In this document: piece after piece, positions 1-5,597 of the stretch | How positions within the stretch are numbered: the first letter of the stretch is position 1 | Layout: each line of letters begins with the position of its first letter | NCBI GenBank assembly: GCA_964196045.1 | Contig: CAXMRH010000302.1 | Span: 1 to 6,896 of the forward strand | Reading direction: 5' to 3' | Source of the DNA: SHLQ01 sp964196045 | GTDB lineage: Bacteria; Actinomycetota; Acidimicrobiia; Acidimicrobiales; SHLQ01 | Length of the DNA stretch: 6,896 bases | Made by a program: the position numbers and the translations under genes | Notes under the pieces: model-generated | Told to the model about the DNA's origin: nothing | The model's input: only the letters and a program-made list of their open reading frames with translations | Database searches by the model: none

Positions 1-159
1 ATGGAAGGCAAGCGCGACGCTGTCGATGCTGCGTTGAACGAGATCATCGCGGATGGCACGTTGGCTGAGATCCAGAAGACCTGGTTCAACAGCTGTATCC
101 CGGTTCCTGACAACAACGACCAGGCCGGTCCCTACACAACCGACCCGGCCGGCTGCTAA
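1..159 (+). CDS. Amino-acid-type ABC transporter solute-binding protein, C-terminal fragment
   Basis: This is the last 52 codons of an extracytoplasmic solute-binding protein, cut by the left window edge. The reading frame is open from base 1 to the TAA at 157-159. The segment LNEIIADGTLAEIQKTWF (residues 12-29 of the fragment) matches the typical C-terminal end of SBP_bac_3 family proteins, where an 'aDGtl..i..KW' helix closes the fold. It is followed directly by two permeases and an ATPase of the matching transporter class, which supports the call. The ligand-binding residues lie outside the window, so the substrate cannot be read. The tail contains two cysteines (fragment residues 32 and 52, the last being the final residue) that could form a disulfide outside the membrane. 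The ATG at base 1 is very unlikely to be the true start, because the fragment begins inside the domain. Confidence 0.85.
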   Translation: MEGKRDAVDAALNEIIADGTLAEIQKTWFNSCIPVPDNNDQAGPYTTDPAGC

Positions 160-173
160 GCCGACGGTTTGTT

Positions 174-217
174 CTGCGGTGTCAGTGGATGCTCTCTGCA
201 TTTCACTGACACCGCGG
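174..217 (+). promoter_or_regulatory. Intercistronic hairpin between binding-protein and permease genes
   Basis: A perfect 12-base-pair inverted repeat lies here: GCGGTGTCAGTG at 176-187 pairs with CACTGACACCGC at 204-215. An outer C-G pair (174/217) and a G-U pair (175/216) can extend it, and an inner ATGC/GCAT stem (189-192 with 198-201) closes a five-base loop. No run of T follows, so it is not a classic intrinsic terminator. Hairpins after binding-protein genes in ABC operons often protect the upstream mRNA or cause partial termination, so that more binding protein than permease is made. That role is inferred here. The rest of the 160-250 gap shows no convincing promoter; it holds only the ribosome binding site of the next gene. 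Confidence 0.7.
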
Positions 218-238
218 TGACCTGTTGAGCAATCCCTT

Positions 239-242
239 GGAG
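239..242 (+). promoter_or_regulatory. Ribosome binding site for the TTG-started permease gene
   Basis: GGAG sits eight bases before the TTG at 251. It supports that TTG as the start, because no ATG lies in frame before residue 44 of the permease and the encoded N-terminus has the normal length for the family. Confidence 0.6.
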
Positions 243-250
243 ACAACCCG

Positions 251-907
251 TTGAGCGACTTCGATTTCGACATCATCTGGCGGACGTGGCCGATCCTGCG
301 CGACGCGACCTGGGTCTCGATCGAGCTGTTTGTGCTGTCGCTGATTTTCGCGACCGCTATCGGTCTTGTGCTGGCCCTGATGCGCATGTCCAAGGTCGCA
401 CCCCTCCGGTGGTTTGCGGCGATCTACGTCTGGATCTTCCGTGGACTGCCAGCGCTAGTGATTCTTTTCTTCGCCTTCTTCTGGCTCGGCAACAACCTCG
501 GCCTCACCCCGTTCCAGTCGGCGGTTCTCGGGTTGGCTGCTTCATCGGGCGCCTACAAGGCCGAGATCATTCGAGCCGGCCTCCTCGCTGTCGACCGCGG
601 CCAGTACGAGGCTTCGGAGGCCCTCGGGTTCACGAAGGCTCACTACATGCGCCGCATCATCATTCCGCAGGGAATACGCGTGATGATCCCCAACTACGTC
701 AGCAACTCGACGCTGTTGTTCAAATCAACTTCGCTCGCCACCGTGATCGGGCTCAACGAGCTCACAGGACGGGCTCGGCAACTGGCGAATTCGACTTTCA
801 AACCGATCGAAATCCTCGCTGCTGCAGGTGTCATCTACCTGGTTGTCACCTCGTTGATGACACTCTCGCAGAACTTCATCGAGCGACGCTTCGCTCTGAA
901 GACCTAG
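251..907 (+). CDS. Polar amino acid-type ABC transporter permease, first subunit
   Basis: This is an integral inner-membrane subunit (218 aa) of an ABC importer in the family of HisM/HisQ and GltJ/GltK, and it forms half of the translocation pore. Hydrophobic segments lie at about residues 20-44, 54-79, 86-104 and 185-207. The RGLP motif follows the second segment (64-67). The cytoplasmic EAA loop that docks on the ATPase spans about 120-139, beginning EASEALG and ending in IIIP. The start is TTG at 251 with GGAG upstream. It is separated from the second permease by nine bases. The length is normal for the family and no defects are visible. The substrate cannot be told from this subunit; relatives carry amino acids, opines or ectoine. 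Confidence 0.93.
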   Translation: MSDFDFDIIWRTWPILRDATWVSIELFVLSLIFATAIGLVLALMRMSKVAPLRWFAAIYVWIFRGLPALVILFFAFFWLGNNLGLTPFQSAVLGLAASSGAYKAEIIRAGLLAVDRGQYEASEALGFTKAHYMRRIIIPQGIRVMIPNYVSNSTLLFKSTSLATVIGLNELTGRARQLANSTFKPIEILAAAGVIYLVVTSLMTLSQNFIERRFALKT

Positions 908-916
908 GTAGCCGTC

Positions 917-1573
917 ATGGACGTTGGATTCATCATCGACATCATCCCGGAGATCCTCGACGGATTTTCGACCACGGTGAAGCTGTTCCTGTGGGCGATG
1001 TTGTTCTCGACGCCGCTCGGTCTTGTCTTGGCCCTCATGCGGATGTCGCCCATTGGGCCATTTCGTTGGGTCGCCGGGTTCTACAGCTGGCTGGTGCGTG
1101 GCATCCCGCTGATCCTCATCATGTTCTACGTGTTCTTTGCTCTTCCCGAGTTCGGGAAGTCGTTTCTCCTCTCGCCGTTCTGGTCTGCCGTCGCAGCGCT
1201 CTCGGTTTGGACGGCGAGTTATCAGGCCGAGGCGATTCGATCCGGGATCCTTGCCGTCGATCCTGGACAGTTCGAAGCGTCCGAGGCGCTGGGCATGACC
1301 AAGTTCCACTACATGCGTCGGATCGTGCTTCCCCAGAGTGTCCGAATCATCGTGCCTCCATTTACCGGCAATGCGATTAACACGCTCAAGCAGACATCGC
1401 TCGCGACCGTGATCACCGTGCCCGAGATGTCATTGCTCACGACCCGGATCATCAGCCGCGAGTTCAACGCACTCGAACCTTTGCTGGCCCTTGCGATCAT
1501 CTACCTCGCACTCACAACCGTGCTCGTCTTCGCCCAACAGGGGCTCGAGCGTTCATTCCGACTGAAGGTATGA
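917..1573 (+). CDS. Polar amino acid-type ABC transporter permease, second subunit
   Basis: This is the partner permease, also 218 aa, expected to form a heterodimer in the membrane with the product of the preceding gene. It shows the same layout: hydrophobic segments at about residues 20-42, 50-77, 86-102 and 186-207, an RGIP motif at 61-64, and an EAA loop at about 120-139 (EASEALG...HYMRRIVLP). The block GLVLALMRMS and most of the EAA loop are identical to the first permease, so the two are paralogues. The ATG at 917 has a weak AGG eight bases upstream. Its TGA stop (1571-1573) is one base from the ATPase start, consistent with coupled translation. The substrate is unknown. Confidence 0.93.
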   Translation: MDVGFIIDIIPEILDGFSTTVKLFLWAMLFSTPLGLVLALMRMSPIGPFRWVAGFYSWLVRGIPLILIMFYVFFALPEFGKSFLLSPFWSAVAALSVWTASYQAEAIRSGILAVDPGQFEASEALGMTKFHYMRRIVLPQSVRIIVPPFTGNAINTLKQTSLATVITVPEMSLLTTRIISREFNALEPLLALAIIYLALTTVLVFAQQGLERSFRLKV

Positions 1574-1574
1574 C

Positions 1575-2516
1575 ATGGCTCCTCTCGTCAAAGTAGAAGG
1601 TCTCACCAAGTCCTTCGGCGACAACCAGATCCTCCACGGCATCGACCTCGAGGTTGCAGCCGGAGAGGTGGTCTCGATCATCGGGCCTTCGGGCTCAGGC
1701 AAGACCACAATCCTGCGATGTCTGAACCTGCTCGAACGACCCGATGGCGGTCGGATTGAGATCGACGGACAAATGCTGTGCGAGGACGGTGCGAACGGCC
1801 GGATCAAGTTCGCTGGGAAGAGCGAGATCCGGAAGGTACGCGAAGAGGTCGGGATGGTCTTCCAGCGCTTCAACCTGTTCCCCCACATGACGGCACTCGA
1901 GAACGTGATCGAGGCGCCGATGGCCGTCAAAGGGGCTGACAAGGCGGTCGCGAAGTCGCGAGCCCTCGAATTGCTCGACTCCGTGGGCCTGTCACATCGG
2001 GCCGACCACTACCCGCTACAGATGTCGGGTGGTCAGCAACAACGTGTTGCCATCGCTCGGGCCCTTGCCATGGACCCGGCGGTCATGTTGTTCGACGAGG
2101 TGACGTCGGCCGTCGACCCCGAACTCGCGGGCGAAATTCTGCTCGTCATGAAGCAGCTCGCCGAGCAGGGCATGACGATGATCGTGGTTACACACGAGAT
2201 GGGTTTCGCCGCCGATGTCTCCGATCGTGTCCTGTTCATCGACCACGGACTCGTGGTCGAGGAGGGGAAAGCGAGCCAAGTTCTCGGCGCTCCTCAACAC
2301 GATCGGACGAAGGCCTTCCTCAAGGCCGTTCTCGAGCGAGCGCCCATGGCGGCCGAAGGTGAGCCGATCGATGAGAGCACTACCTCGTGGGAAGCTGAAA
2401 AAACGGTATCTGACGATGCTGCGCACATCGCAGAGCTCGAATCCGAAGTAGCGCGACTGCGCCATGAACTCAGTGTCAAAGAGCCCACGGACACTCCAAC
2501 AGCGGGTGACCTCTGA
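1575..2516 (+). CDS. Polar amino acid-type ABC transporter ATP-binding protein with C-terminal coiled-coil tail
   Basis: This is the cytoplasmic ATPase (313 aa) that powers the importer. All nucleotide-binding motifs are intact: Walker A GPSGSGKT (37-44), Q-loop Q97, signature SGGQQ (151-155), Walker B VMLFDE (170-175), D-loop SAVD (178-181) and switch histidine H207. The form DEVTSAVDPE in place of the usual DEPTSALDPE also occurs in transporters of this class such as EhuA/GlnQ types. The canonical domain ends near residue 255. About 58 extra residues follow: an acidic linker, then a heptad pattern (I285, L288, V292, L295, L299) that predicts a short coiled coil, then a Pro/Thr-rich end. GAAGG at 1564-1568 is a good ribosome binding site. 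The TGA stop is one base before the preferred start of the next gene. The extension's role is unknown. Confidence 0.94.
   Translation: MAPLVKVEGLTKSFGDNQILHGIDLEVAAGEVVSIIGPSGSGKTTILRCLNLLERPDGGRIEIDGQMLCEDGANGRIKFAGKSEIRKVREEVGMVFQRFNLFPHMTALENVIEAPMAVKGADKAVAKSRALELLDSVGLSHRADHYPLQMSGGQQQRVAIARALAMDPAVMLFDEVTSAVDPELAGEILLVMKQLAEQGMTMIVVTHEMGFAADVSDRVLFIDHGLVVEEGKASQVLGAPQHDRTKAFLKAVLERAPMAAEGEPIDESTTSWEAEKTVSDDAAHIAELESEVARLRHELSVKEPTDTPTAGDL
2505..2509 (+). promoter_or_regulatory. Ribosome binding site deciding a GTG start for the hydratase large subunit
   Basis: GGTGA, which matches the anti-Shine-Dalgarno complement, lies eight bases before GTG at 2518. An in-frame ATG at 2464 has no such site upstream and would add 18 residues with no likeness to the family. 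Confidence 0.5.
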
Positions 2517-2517
2517 G

Positions 2518-3786
2518 GTGGGACTGACCCTGGCGCAGAAGATCATCGCTCGTGCCGCCGGTCGCGACTCGGTCGAGCCCGATGAGGTGCTCTGGGTCGA
2601 CGTCGACCTGGCCATGATGCACGATTCGAGTGGACCTCGGCGGATCTGGCCCGCGCTGAAGACGCTCGGTGTCGGCCTGTGGGACAAAGACAAAATCGTA
2701 CTGGTCTGTGATCACTACGTACCCGCAAACGACCTCGCGTCAGCCGAGATCCTCGCCACGACTCGCGCGTTCGCCAAGGAGTTCGGTATCGAGCGATTCC
2801 ACGAGGCTCAAGGCATCGCACATACGTTGATGGTCGAGAAGGGTTACGCCCAACCAGGGATGATGTACGTAGCATCGGACTCGCACACCTGCACCGCTGG
2901 TGTGATGGGTTGCCTCGCACTCGGGGTGGGGTCGACCGACATACTTGGCGTCGTGACGACCGGCCGAACGTGGCTGCGTGTCCCACACACCATTCGCGTG
3001 CAAGTCGATGGAGTCCTCCGGCCAGGCGTGACGGCCAAGGATCTCATCCTCACCATCATCGGCGACAAGGGTATGGACGGCGGCCTGTACCAGGTGCTCG
3101 AGTTCGTGGGAACGGCGATCGAGGCGATGAGCATCCAGGAACGAAGCGTCCTCACCAACATGTGTGCCGAAATCGGAGCGAAGACCGGAGTGGTTCCCGC
3201 CGACCAGGTCACGGTCGACCACCTCGCGGCACTCGGCATCGAGGCAGAGCCAGGGCCGCTCAGTGACCCCGATGCCCAGTACTCGGACGTGTGGGTCTAC
3301 GACGCCGACACGATCGAGCCAGTGGTGGCTCGTCCGAACAGGCATGACGACGTCGAACCGATCTCATCGCTGGGCGAACCCGTGATTACTCGGGCTTACA
3401 TCGGTTCGTGCACCGGAGCGAAGTACGAAGACCTGGCCATGGCGGCCGAAGTCCTTCGCGGCCGTAAAGTCGCCGACGGTGTGCTCCTCCAGGTCGCACC
3501 CGCATCTCGCGAGGCTCTTCGCCAGGCGATGGATGACGGCATCGCCCAAGTGCTGATGGACGCTGGTGCCCATCTCCTGTCGACTGGCTGTGGTGCATGT
3601 CCCGGGATTGGTACCGGCATCCTCGCCGCTGGTGAGATTGCGATAGCGACGACGAATCGGAACTTCCGTGGCCGTATGGGCAGCCCGGACTCAAGTCTCT
3701 ATCTCGGCTCGCCCTACAGTGTCGCTGCGGCTGCAGTGGCTGGAAAGATCGTCGACGCTCGCGACCTGATGGCGACAACGGCATGA
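2518..3786 (+). CDS. Aconitase/3-isopropylmalate dehydratase family large subunit (probable catabolic hydratase, not leucine biosynthesis)
   Basis: This is the Fe-S-bearing large subunit of a two-part hydro-lyase. From the GTG at 2518 it has 422 aa, close to the usual LeuC-type length, and begins GLTLAQKIIARAAGRDSVEP, which matches the family N-terminus. Motifs in this numbering are SDSHTC (120-125), GSCTGAKYEDL with cluster cysteine C298, GCGACPG with C358 and C361, and NRNFRGRMG (380-388). The three cysteines should hold a 4Fe-4S cluster. Canonical isopropylmalate and aconitase enzymes carry GSCTNGR; here it is GSCTGAK, so a different substrate is likely. Its stop overlaps the small-subunit start (ATGA). 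Close alternatives are dimethylmaleate hydratase (DmdA), maleate hydratase and homoaconitase. The neighbouring C-C lyase and amidase favour an alkylated or plain maleate as substrate, which is inference. An alternative start is ATG 2464 (440 aa), overlapping the ATPase gene by 53 bases. Confidence 0.88.
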   Translation: MGLTLAQKIIARAAGRDSVEPDEVLWVDVDLAMMHDSSGPRRIWPALKTLGVGLWDKDKIVLVCDHYVPANDLASAEILATTRAFAKEFGIERFHEAQGIAHTLMVEKGYAQPGMMYVASDSHTCTAGVMGCLALGVGSTDILGVVTTGRTWLRVPHTIRVQVDGVLRPGVTAKDLILTIIGDKGMDGGLYQVLEFVGTAIEAMSIQERSVLTNMCAEIGAKTGVVPADQVTVDHLAALGIEAEPGPLSDPDAQYSDVWVYDADTIEPVVARPNRHDDVEPISSLGEPVITRAYIGSCTGAKYEDLAMAAEVLRGRKVADGVLLQVAPASREALRQAMDDGIAQVLMDAGAHLLSTGCGACPGIGTGILAAGEIAIATTNRNFRGRMGSPDSSLYLGSPYSVAAAAVAGKIVDARDLMATTA

Positions 3787-4307
3787 CCAGTATCGAAGTG
3801 CAGAACAGTCCGGTCATCGAGGGCAAGGTCTGGGCGTTCGGCGACAATATCGACACCGACGTGATCGTGCCGGGCAAGTACCTGGTCCACGACCTGCCCG
3901 AGATCGCCAAACACGTGATGGACGGCATTCGTCCTGGTTTCGCAGCCGAGGTGTCCGCCGGTGACGTCGTCGTCGGTGGCTCCAACTTCGGGACGGGGTC
4001 GAGCCGCGAGATGGCACCGAGAGGGCTTCAAGCCGCGGGTATCAGTGCCGTCATTGCAAATTCGTTCGCGAGGATCTTCTTCCGGAACTGCATCAATGTC
4101 GGCCTTGCACCTGTCGAGTGTGCACAGTCGGCGCTGATCGAAGAGGGACAGACCGTGTCGATCGACCTGGCTGCGGGAACGGTGACGATTCTCGACACCG
4201 GGCAGGAACTCGATGCCGTGGCGCTGCCGGCAGAGATCAGTGAGATCCTCGGACTGGGCGGCATGGAGAACTATTTGGCGGCGCAGTTCGCGAAGGACAA
4301 CTCATGA
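3783..4307 (+). CDS. Aconitase/3-isopropylmalate dehydratase family small subunit
   Basis: This is the swivel-domain small subunit (174 aa, normal for LeuD-like proteins) that pairs with the large subunit encoded just upstream to complete the hydratase active site. Family motifs are GDNIDTDVIVPGKYL (20-34), GSNFGTGSSRE (66-76) and the conserved block NSFARIFFRNCINVGL (93-108). GSSRE carries the catalytic serine region. After it the sequence reads MAPRGL, whereas isopropylmalate enzymes usually have HAPWAL. The substrate-recognition loop reads YLVH (33-36); from memory, isopropylmalate and homoaconitate enzymes of archaea carry YLVY and YLRT. These differences argue for a non-leucine substrate but do not name it. 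The start overlaps the large-subunit stop by four bases and its own stop overlaps the lyase start by four bases, so equal coupled expression is expected. Confidence 0.9.
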   Translation: MTSIEVQNSPVIEGKVWAFGDNIDTDVIVPGKYLVHDLPEIAKHVMDGIRPGFAAEVSAGDVVVGGSNFGTGSSREMAPRGLQAAGISAVIANSFARIFFRNCINVGLAPVECAQSALIEEGQTVSIDLAAGTVTILDTGQELDAVALPAEISEILGLGGMENYLAAQFAKDNS

Positions 4308-5200
4308 CATCGCCAGCCGCCAGACTCAAGACGCTGCTCGACAGCGACGGGCCCGTGGTCGCGCCAGGTGCGTTCAACGCCCTCTTCGCCAAGCTCATCG
4401 AGAAGGCGGGCTTTCCAGCCGTGTACCTGAGCGGCGCTGGAGTGGCCAATTCATTGCTCGGTCAGCCGGACTTGGGGATTTTCACGCAGACCGAGATCGT
4501 CAATCTGGCCGATCATGTCTGCCAAGCAGTCGATGTCCCGGTGATCTGCGACGGCGATACCGGGTACGGCGGCGTGCACAACGTTGCACGCACGATCCGG
4601 TTGTACGAGCGTGCCGGAGTTGCGGCGATCCAGATCGAAGACCAAGCCTTTCCGAAGAAGTGTGGACACTTCGAGGGCAAGGTCGTGGTTTCGGCCGAGG
4701 ACATGGTCCAACGGATCTATGCCGCTCAGGATGCTCGGAGCGATGACGACGGGATATTGATCATCGCCAGAACCGATGCTCGTGCACCGCTAGGACTCGA
4801 TGAGGCGATCGATCGGGCCCACCGTTACGGGGAAGCCGGCGCAGATCTGATCTTCGTCGAAGCTCCGCAGACCGAGGATGAGCTCGAACGAGTCGGACGC
4901 GAGCTTTCCGACTATCGCCTGATGGCCAACATGGTCGAGTTCGGCAAGACTCCGTTGCTCCCGGCTGCACGCCTTGCTGAACTCGGGTTCTCGTTCATAA
5001 TCCATCCTGGCGCGTTGACGCGAACGCTCGTGCCTGTCGCTCAACAGATGCTCGCTGACCTCCGCGACGAGGGCTCGACTCTGGGCTGGCTCGACAAGAT
5101 GGCGACTTTCAACGAGGTAAATGACGTGGTCGGCCTGGGCGAAGCGAATGCCTGGGAAGCCGACATCGCCAGACGTGCCTCGGAGGGGAGTCCATCATGA
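4304..5200 (+). CDS. Isocitrate lyase/PEP mutase superfamily C-C lyase (2-methylisocitrate or 2,3-dimethylmalate lyase-like)
   Basis: This is a cytoplasmic Mg-dependent lyase of the PrpB/dimethylmalate lyase branch (298 aa, the usual length). Such enzymes split a 2-hydroxy dicarboxylate or tricarboxylate by retro-aldol cleavage, giving pyruvate or glyoxylate plus a second acid. Visible active-site elements are YLSGAGVA (41-48), the metal-binding DGDTGYGG (83-90), IEDQ (111-114), KKCGH (118-122) with catalytic C120, ARTDA (155-159) and NMVEFGKTPL (209-218). The KKCGH loop marks a true C-C lyase and argues against PEP mutase or phosphonate chemistry. No citrate or methylcitrate synthase lies in the window, and the hydratase pair immediately before it could supply a malate-type substrate, so dimethylmalate-lyase-like activity is the preferred guess. 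GAAGGA (4292-4297) is a clear ribosome binding site inside the preceding gene. Confidence 0.88.
   Translation: MTSPAARLKTLLDSDGPVVAPGAFNALFAKLIEKAGFPAVYLSGAGVANSLLGQPDLGIFTQTEIVNLADHVCQAVDVPVICDGDTGYGGVHNVARTIRLYERAGVAAIQIEDQAFPKKCGHFEGKVVVSAEDMVQRIYAAQDARSDDDGILIIARTDARAPLGLDEAIDRAHRYGEAGADLIFVEAPQTEDELERVGRELSDYRLMANMVEFGKTPLLPAARLAELGFSFIIHPGALTRTLVPVAQQMLADLRDEGSTLGWLDKMATFNEVNDVVGLGEANAWEADIARRASEGSPS
5182..5190 (+). promoter_or_regulatory. Strong ribosome binding site for the EthD-like gene
   Basis: GGAGGGGAG lies six bases before ATG 5197, inside the end of the lyase gene. It is the strongest Shine-Dalgarno match in the window and fixes this start. The following small protein may be made at a higher rate than its neighbours. 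Confidence 0.55.
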
Positions 5201-5586
5201 GCGACGCCCCGCAGGTTAAAGCGCTGCTCGGTTACGACATTGTCGAGGGCGTTTCCGTCGAGGAGTACGAGCGATGGCTCGCCGACATCCACTTCCCCGA
5301 CTTGTTGGCCAACCCCTACCTCGATCGGCTCGTCGCCAACGACATCATCCGGCCGATCACGGCCACGAGCGCTGGAACCTCGACGAGTGAGGCAGCCAAG
5401 AGCTTCTACCGGATCGTCGAGCTGCACTTCACGGATCGTGCGGCGTACGACAACTATCTCGCATGGTTCGAAGAACACCCGATTGACCCCTCCCGAGGTC
5501 CGGCGGGCAGAACGGCCTTCGGCTTCTATGTTCTCGCCGCCAGCTGGGTCATCGATCGCGAGCATCCCTACAACCCACCCCTCTAG
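5197..5586 (+). CDS. Small EthD-like / dimeric alpha-beta-barrel protein, function unknown
   Basis: This is a soluble 129-residue protein with no signal peptide. It has the look of an EthD-like ferredoxin-fold (dimeric alpha-beta barrel) domain: a first strand with VEEYERWLADIHFPDL (21-36), where a helix leads into a conserved-looking histidine (H32), a second strand-helix unit RIVELHFTDRAAYDNYLAWF (72-91), and a final strand near FGFYVLAASW (108-117). Proteins of this fold act as small isomerases, lactone-handling enzymes, cofactor-free oxygenases or accessory subunits. Which role applies cannot be read here. It begins with a four-base ATGA overlap with the lyase stop and is followed after 11 bases by the amidohydrolase, so it belongs to the same pathway. 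The fold call rests on pattern only and is moderately sure; the gene itself is secure. Confidence 0.82.
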   Translation: MSDAPQVKALLGYDIVEGVSVEEYERWLADIHFPDLLANPYLDRLVANDIIRPITATSAGTSTSEAAKSFYRIVELHFTDRAAYDNYLAWFEEHPIDPSRGPAGRTAFGFYVLAASWVIDREHPYNPPL

Positions 5587-5597
5587 CCGGAGTCATC

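Noticed and set aside
174..230. Intrinsic terminator ending the operon after the binding-protein gene
   Set aside because: The stem is strong but followed by GTGACCTGTTGAGC with no T-run, and the transporter needs the downstream genes; treated as a regulatory hairpin.
160..250. Promoter in the gap before the first permease
   Set aside because: A TTGAGC at 224 resembles a -35 box, but no -10 box at a suitable distance is seen before the TTG start.
725..1309. Minus-strand open frame of 194 codons inside the permeases
   Set aside because: Charged, low-complexity translation opposite well-supported membrane protein genes; no ribosome binding site or family resemblance.
286..1380. Long plus-strand open frame of 364 codons across both permease genes
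   Set aside because: It is rich in Arg, His and Pro, has no recognisable motif, and overlaps two clear permease genes in another frame; it is a high-GC shadow frame.
2016..2693. Minus-strand open frame of 225 codons opposite the ATPase and hydratase starts
   Set aside because: It lies opposite conserved ATPase motifs and has no recognisable domain, so it is a shadow of codon bias.
3386..3985. Minus-strand open frame of 199 codons across the hydratase subunit junction
   Set aside because: Translation is Ser/Arg/Pro-rich without motifs, and the opposite strand encodes conserved Fe-S and swivel domains.
2518..4307. Leucine biosynthesis leuCD
   Set aside because: Signature residues differ (GSCTGAK, SREMAPRGL, YLVH), no leuA or leuB is nearby, and the flanking genes encode an importer, a C-C lyase and amide hydrolases.
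4304..5200. PEP mutase or phosphonate-related enzyme
   Set aside because: The KKCGH catalytic loop is that of C-C lyases, and no phosphonate genes are present.
5041..5565. Minus-strand open frame of 174 codons opposite the lyase end and EthD-like gene
   Set aside because: No motif or start signal; the plus-strand genes are coupled and have strong ribosome binding sites.
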